Shown one piece after another: positions 58,072 through 64,000 of a stretch of DNA of 64,000 nucleotides (position 1 is its first letter; the number at the start of each line of letters is the position of its first letter). The notes under the pieces are model-generated. The model did no database searches. It had not been told where the DNA came from and saw nothing but the letters and a program-made list of their open reading frames with translations. Source of the DNA: Dermatemys mawii (lineage: Eukaryota; Chordata; Testudines; Dermatemydidae); NCBI GenBank assembly GCA_007922305.1, contig ML677358.1, positions 13,785,156 to 13,849,155 of the forward strand. The letters are read 5' to 3'. A program made the translations under genes and the position numbers.

Positions 58072-61000
58072 ACTAATGGGTTTCCCCCCATGAGGTGTGT
58101 TTTCAGGGCTGCAGTTTTCAGAACATGTAGGAAATGCTAATTAACCACAGGCATCTGCACTTCACAGGTTCATGAGATCATAAGCTAATATATAATATTC
58201 AGTATGTCAAGTTATTACACAAAGGTTAGCTTCAGTAGGGAAGACAAAAGTCTCCCCTACACTACAGACAGACAGACAGTCAGGAAATTACAGTAGCATT
58301 CTAGTTACTACTGTAGACAGGATCTTGACCATGTTCCATAACCAGGCTAAAGCTTTAGAAATGTGAAGAACTTCCACAACAGTGACTTGCAGTCTGAAAG
58401 CTTCTCGACTACATACAGGGAGCTGTTTGCTAATAGTAGTTTAGAGCTATCTGACAACTAAAAATCAGCAATATTGATGCTAAAGCTTGAATTTTTGACT
58501 TGTCTATCTAGGACAACATGGATATACATAGAACCAGGATGTAATCAGGATCACTGACGCAGCTGTACTAATGCAAATAGAATCCTTCCTTAATACTGTT
58601 TGTAATAGTCAATTCTAGAGCCTTACTAAAACAAAAAAGACATTTAACAGCAAGCACAGTAGTGCAATTAGAATGCAAAAGGAAACTTCAAACATTTTAG
58701 TTTACAAGAGCAAGACCAGGCATTGGACATTATGATGAAAATCTGCCTACAGACTTCACAATCATGGGGTTTAAAGTTTACAATTGCACTGCTAATGTAA
58801 ATGTCAACACATCATTCAGTTCCTGTTTTCTTTCTTCTTTAAGAAGGAAGGGGATGAGATTAAAAGGAATACAAATCCAGAAAGCGTATGCAGCTTTCCA
58901 AAGAGTGGCACTGGGAAATCACCTTCAGCGTAAGTTAAAGAAATCGTGTTTGTGCCAGTTTAACAAGGCTGCGACAAATTAAGGCATTTTCACATCCCAT
59001 GCAGATTTCCTAGCCTTAAGCAGGAATACCCTTCCCAACAGAACAGCTTGTATGTCTGTGTATTTTAAGATTCAAGCTTTCAATACAACTTTCACTAGGG
59101 TATCAGAAGGATACATTCATGGTGTGCTGTATTCAGATGAGTACCACAGAAAAAGCTATAAATCCTCTTCAGACTTGAAATTATAACAGGGTCGAATTTT
59201 GTTAAAATGGTAAAGAAAGCTTCTCTTTTTCCACCTTCCTCTTGACAACTGACTTCTTCTTAGACTCAAATAGTTCAAACAGATGTGACCAATCATTTTG
59301 CTTGTATTGTGCATCCTCCTTCTAGGTGTGTAGAGCCTGTTACCTTTTGGAAGTAGCATTTACAGCTCATGCTCCCACAGAAAATCTTGTAGTATCCTCA
59401 GGAGCTTTAAGTCATGGAAATGTTATTCAAAAGATGACCAAACCATTTTCAGCCTTTTGATACTTTTCACCAAGGCAAAACAATTCTGAGAAGCAGGTAT
59501 AAAACAGCTGAAGACTGAAATGTGTCTGCAGATGTTTGATGTAGTAGTTTCTCCCTCCCTTCCCAAAGTGATGCTTCTTTCTATCTACTTGACCTCACAA
59601 AGCTGGAGTGGAAAGGAAAACAGACTTCATTTTGACTTTACGGCAGCATGCATCTTACGTGACAGCTCTCTTTTTCTGAAACATATACAGTAGTCTGTTA
59701 ACATCTGACTTTCAAGTGATGCATTCATTACCTTTTTAGGTTGTCCTTTCTGAGAACAAGTTTAAGTCAGGCAGATCACTAACAGTGTATGAGGTCTCTC
59801 TGAGAAAAACATATGTTTTAAAAAGTTTGAAATAGATGGTTGAGGGTGCTCTATGGATTATGGAGGAGAGTTCTTAGAGGAAGTATTTCTTTTCCTATCT
59901 ATTGCTCAAACCTCTTTTGCCCAGGAATTTTGTAGCCCCAGAGATATACTCACTTCCTGTGATCTTCCAAAGTGGATTTTAATACATGTTTATAAGAAGG
60001 CAGCTAAGGCTGCTTTGACAGCTCTTTCCATTCCTGTTTCCCCCAGTACCACTAACATCCCTATTACCGTTTCACGCTTGTCTGAATGATAGCTCTGGTT
60101 GCCTCCAGTGTTAAAAGGAACTCAAACTTAGGTGTGGATCAGACGAAAATGCATCCAGGGAGACAAGGAACTAAAAAATAAGTTTCATAGGAGGACAATG
60201 CCATTTAATCATGTAGCTCTCATCAGTAAGAGTCATCTCCATGTGCTGATTTGACAGCTTGCCTCTACGCATCTGCAGCTTAACTAGTGATCAACTTTTA
60301 AGAAAAATATTTTTTTAAAACATTTGCATTATAGCACATCATGGTTTTTTATCAAGTTAATTAACATGGCTACCATGACAAAAGTACAAGTTAAAGGAAC
60401 ACTTTCCATTTCTTAACTGAAGCAACTGATAAAGGAAAAGAGGGTAATCAATCTAAAAGAAATAGTTCAGGAGATCCAGTTTGCATGTTTATTTACAAAC
60501 AAGGCACTACATGAGCCAACATGAATGATGAACAGCTGGTTGGCCTTGGGAGAAACAGCAGATCTCACTTTGCTCTCTTATTCAGGGGGAAAACAATTCA
60601 TGGTAGACAGATCTTTCTACTCCTCCCCTCCACCCACATTTTGCATCTATTTTTACCATTTTTGCACAAAATTTTATTGGATATTTCACAGCAAAAACAT
60701 TTGGAATAAACTTGCATTAAGACTGAAAATGTAGTTTATACTGTTGGGAAGTAAGCAAAGTTAACTGTTAAGGAATGAAAAAATGTTAATGACAGAAAGC
60801 CCTGTGCAAATGTAAATTTTGATGTCAGAATAACTTATTAAGAATGAATGCATTTCAGTCAGCTACACATGAAAATGGAAAAATGATCAATGCTAAAAAT
60901 CTACTCTATTTACTACTTAATCCTATTTAAAACCCAACAAAGTAAACTACATAAAAAAAGTGATGTTCCCTAACTGATTGGCAAGCAAATCAAAATATTT

Positions 61001-61145
61001 TGGGGTTGAGTGGTCTTGAGGAAAAACACTAGTACTCACTCTGGACATTTCTATATAATGCCTTCAATGAGCCTTCAATAGAAACAAACAGATATTCTTC
61101 AAGCTGACCAACACATTCAATGTTATGTTTCTAATTATCTAGGTA

Positions 61146-61968
61146 CACCTCTACCCCGATATAACGTGATCTGATACAACACAAATTCGGATATAATGCG
61201 GTAAAGCAAATATTGTTTTCTGCCTCGTCAACAACATACTTTTATTCTGTTTAATCCGAGTTTATACATTTAATGATTACCGCGTACATACGGATCAGCG
61301 CAGCAGCGTGTCTGGCTCCGACATGATGCTCTGAGCAGCGTGTAAGGGGACCAGGCTGGGGGGGCAGTCAGGGGACAGGGAGCAGGGGGTGTTGGATGGG
61401 ACAGAAGCTCTGGGGGCAGGAAGTGGGGGCATTGGATAGGGCATGGGAGTCCCGGGAGGCCTGTCAGGGGTTGCGGGTGTGAATAGGGGTCAGGGGTGTA
61501 AATAGGGGTCGGGGCAGTCAAGGGCCAGGGAGCAGGGGGATTCGGTAGGGGGTGGGGTCCTGGGGGTGATTAGGGATGGGGGGCCTCTCTGGAGGGGTTG
61601 TTCAGGGGACAGGGAGAAAGGGGGCTTAGATGGGGGTGGGGTCATAGGAGGGGTGGTTAGGGGTGGGGGTTCTCTGGAGGGAGCAGTCAGGGGACAAGGA
61701 GCCAAGGTGGTTGGATGGGTTGTGGGTTCTGAGGGGTCAATCAGGGGGCAGGAAGTAGGTGGAGGGTAGGATGGGGGCTGGGCCAGGCTGTTTGGGGAGA
61801 ACAGATTTGTTTATTGCATACACCATATTAGTTCTAACAAAAATGATTTGCTGATTATTAATAACGAAAATGCTCGAGGCTGAAGCAAGTTCAATATAAC
61901 GTGGTTTCACCTATAACATGGTAAGATTTTTTGACTCTCGCGGACTGCATTATACTGGGGTAGAGGTG
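61146..61968. mobile_element. pogo/Tigger-type element with G-rich interior
   Basis: The left end CACCTCTACCCCGATATAAC matches the inverse of the right end (CACCTCTACCCCAGTATAAT). The element sits in a TA dinucleotide duplication at 61144-61145 and 61969-61970, as Tc1/mariner-pogo elements do. Bases 61310-61800 are a G-rich degenerate repeat. No transposase frame remains; the proline- and glycine-rich frames are composition artefacts. Confidence 0.88.
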
Positions 61969-62416
61969 TATTTATTTCATACAACAGTATGGTAGGTAAA
62001 CCAGTCCAACTCACTGGTCTATCTTCAATGGGCAAACAGCTCTCTTCCACTTCCCTAGATAAGCAATGCCAAAGTTAAGGTTGCAGTCAATTCGACATGC
62101 ATTTTACTCTTATTTTTAAGAAACCTTGCAAGAATGGCAAAGAAACAAATTAAAATTCTCACAGTTGAATTTTTCATGTTGGTTTGGTTTGGTATGGTAT
62201 AGATCGGGTTAATTACACATGAAATAAGAAGATGTCAGACGTGACTACTAAAATACAATTGAAAGGCAAGTCACCTTTTTGGCATCTTGGACCTGATTTT
62301 TTGCTTCTCTATATGCTAATTAGGGCAATATCACTATGAAGTAGGTCCCCATTCTTTTTTGGGGATGCTTCTTGCAGTTAAGTTACTACTTATAAGTACA
62401 TCAATATGATGGGAGG

Positions 62417-62441
62417 GAGGAGAGAGAGAGAGAGAGAGAAA
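62417..62441. repeat. (GA)n microsatellite
   Basis: GGAGGAGAGAGAGAGAGAGA continuing to GAGAAAG: about ten GA units. Confidence 0.95.
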
Positions 62442-62649
62442 GCTATTAACCAAAAAGCCTGTATCCTAGAGCAAGTTACATGAGTTGGAAAACAGGAGAC
62501 CTTATGTTCAAGTCTCATTTCTCGTGATTACTGGTTATATGTCTATGCGTTTTACCATCTCTGTTGATCAAGGCTGGAATCCCCTACCCTAGAGAGCACT
62601 CAAGTATGAGAAACCAATTCCTCCTTTCACACAAGTCAATGGAAAAATT

Positions 62650-62912
62650 ATAATTAAGGCTATGATTTTTGTCATGGACAGGTCACGGGCAATGAACAAA
62701 AATGCATAGAAGCCGTGATCTGTCCCTGACTTTTACTAAAAACATCCCTGACAAAATGGAGAGGGAGGAGGGTCCTGCACCCTGCCTCACTGCATGCATC
62801 ATCAGGGAGCTGTGGCCCCCATTTCCAGTGGGGACTGGGCTGCTGCAATGCCTCAATGTCATGGAGATCTCTGGAAGTCACAGATTTCATGACTTCTGCA
62901 ACCTCTGACACA
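62650..62912. mobile_element. Inverted-repeat-rich DNA element, likely hAT-type
   Basis: GTCATGGACAGGTCACGGGC at the left and repeated short inverses (CCGTGATCTGTCCCTGAC, GTCACAGATTTCATGACTTC) recall a turtle element with nested GTCACGG inverses. The termini were not fixed. Confidence 0.5.
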
Positions 62913-63539
62913 TTCTGGTACACAGTTATAACACTACAACTCCATCTCCTACAGATACTGTAAATAAGCTCCCAACTTCAAACACACACACATAAAATTT
63001 TAGACCATGACCTCAGCAATGGTAAGGCACAATAATTCACCGAATGCTTAGAATTTGTGCCAGTCAGATATGACAGTCTGTTAATACAAGACAGTATGAG
63101 GTCACTTAAGGTTCTGCATTCAGAGAAAACAGCTGGTAGTCTGAATCCACAAGCTTATAGATGCAGAAATGAGCTAACACAAAAGAGAAGACTTCAAACA
63201 ATTTTAACTTTAGTACATTAGAACATAACTGGAGATAAGTTACCATAGCAGGCCATTGCTGCAAGAGACATTTTCAATATTTGCTTTATATGCTCTCTGC
63301 AGTTCAGTAGCCATTACAAAAACTCACTTCAAAAGATTGAGAATAACCAGTGGGTCTCTTCACATTAGCCCACACAAGTTTTCATTTTCTGTTAGGTTAG
63401 CATTACTTCTTGTTCAGCTTTTATATCTGTGACTAACAGCTACATCCCTTGCTGTACAAATGCTGTTGCATTTTCCAGCCAACCCAGTGCTCATGAGACA
63501 AGAAACTGATCTTGTGCCATAAACAGAAGACACTCAAGT

Positions 63540-63678
63540 CAAGAGAGCTAGGATCTAGCTCTAGAACTGCCATTGAGTCTGCGTGGTCTTGGACAAGTCA
63601 TTTAATCATGTATGTTAGAGAAAGATAATACTTGCCAAACAGGAGTACTGCAAGGATTAGTTACAACATTTGTAAAGA
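63540..63678 (+). repeat. MIR-type CORE-SINE, interrupted by PLE
   Basis: GAACTGCCATTGAGTCTGCG, GTCTTGGACAAGTCATTTAA and AGTACTGCAAGGATTAGTTA follow MIR order. The PLE terminus begins directly afterwards. Confidence 0.7.
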
Positions 63679-64000
63679 ATCAGAGGGGTAGCCGTGTTAG
63701 TCTGGAATTGCAGAAGTGACAAGGAGTCCTATGGCACCTTAAAGACTAACTAAAGTTTTAGAGCATAAGCTTTCGTGGGCTAATACCCACTTCGTCGGAT
63801 GCACGCAGTGGAAGTATCCAGGGGCAGGTATAAATAGGTAGGCAAGAACCAGGTGGGAGATAACAGGGTTAGTCCAATGAGGCTGAACCAGCTTATCTCT
63901 GATCAGGGAGAGTGAGGTATTCCTCTAGCAGCTGAACTGGAGGTGTGAATAGCAAGAGAAGAGAAGCTGCTTTTGTAGTTAGCTAGCCACTCATAATCTT
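63679..64000 (-). mobile_element. Penelope-like element end running off the window
   Basis: TCAGAGGGGTAGCCGTGTTA, GTCTGGAATTGCAGAAGTGAC, then GCATAAGCTTTCGTGGGCTA and an internal stretch with GGGGCAGGTATAAATAGGTA. The same order (terminus, tail, GGAGCAGGTATAAATACATG) occurs at 14290-14460, so this is the 3' end of a longer minus-strand PLE extending right of 64000. Confidence 0.85.

Larger units (their letters stand above)
54509..64000 (-). other. RNF130 intron 2 (3' part)
   Basis: 9.5 kb 5' of exon 3. I searched on the minus strand for the PA-domain exon that should precede TGDIVAV (a motif like TMTHPG ending in a split Gly) and did not find it. No feature recognised in 54509-55410, 55530-57590 (apart from a short ancient tail at 56080-56165), 58080-61140 and 61971-62640. 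Confidence 0.7.

Noticed and set aside
61270..61769. Pro-rich minus and Gly-rich plus frames
   Set aside because: They are readings of the G-rich filler inside the pogo-type element.
54509..64000. Search for RNF130 exon 2 and for mir-340, which sits in an RNF130 intron in mammals
   Set aside because: No minus-strand segment matched the PA-domain sequence before TGDIVAV, and no match to the remembered miR-340 5p core (TTATAAAGCAATGAGAC) was seen on either strand.
1..64000. tRNA, rRNA or CRISPR-like arrays
   Set aside because: No cloverleaf with intact A and B boxes outside SINE remnants, no rRNA, and no regularly spaced direct repeats were seen.

Overview
This is vertebrate genomic DNA, most likely from a turtle (cryptodiran). 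Host coding exons are short and far apart, with vertebrate GT-AG junctions. The repeats are of sauropsid and especially turtle character: CR1 LINE 3' ends, Penelope-like (PLE) elements with the terminus ending GGCTACCCCTCTGA, DIRS1-like gag fragments, MIR-type CORE-SINEs, and many hAT and pogo-type DNA transposons. The species call is inference from the repeat set; a crocodilian or other sauropsid is less likely.

The one host gene recognised is RNF130 (Goliath/G1RP), a PA-TM-RING E3 ubiquitin ligase. It lies on the minus strand, so it reads from high to low coordinates. Seven coding exons are placed to the base: 54258-54508 (end of PA domain plus transmembrane segment), 42179-42250, 40146-40228 and 29145-29241 (RING-H2), 27851-28055, 25729-25822 and 22378-22393 (last codons and stop). 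Every junction is GT-AG and every phase agrees. The exons for the signal peptide and most of the PA domain are not seen and should lie beyond the right edge. The 3' end of the main transcript is near 22205. A candidate alternative terminal exon at 12860-12969 would fit exon 7 in phase, skip exons 8 and 9, and replace the hydrophobic C-terminus with a soluble 36-residue tail.

Layout: 1-22 kb is downstream flank holding MIR pieces, two CR1 copies (one split by a hAT), a hAT with a perfect CCCTAGGG duplication, a perfect hairpin, the candidate exon, a PLE split by a GC-rich hAT, another hAT, and a deleted DIRS copy. 22-54.5 kb is the RNF130 exon region, with introns carrying CR1, PLE tails, small inverted-repeat elements, a promoter-like block (three CCAAT boxes and a TATA box), an LTR-like repeat, a second DIRS copy and a 1.1-kb hAT with a transposase zinc-finger remnant. 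54.5-64 kb is the intron 5' of exon 3, with a pogo-type element, a G-rich tract, and a PLE running off the window.

No operon, CRISPR, phage or defence-type system is present. The most interesting items are the alternative RNF130 C-terminus, the very short PLE-tail insertions with 13-15 bp target duplications, and GC-rich filler sequence shared by two unrelated DNA transposon classes.
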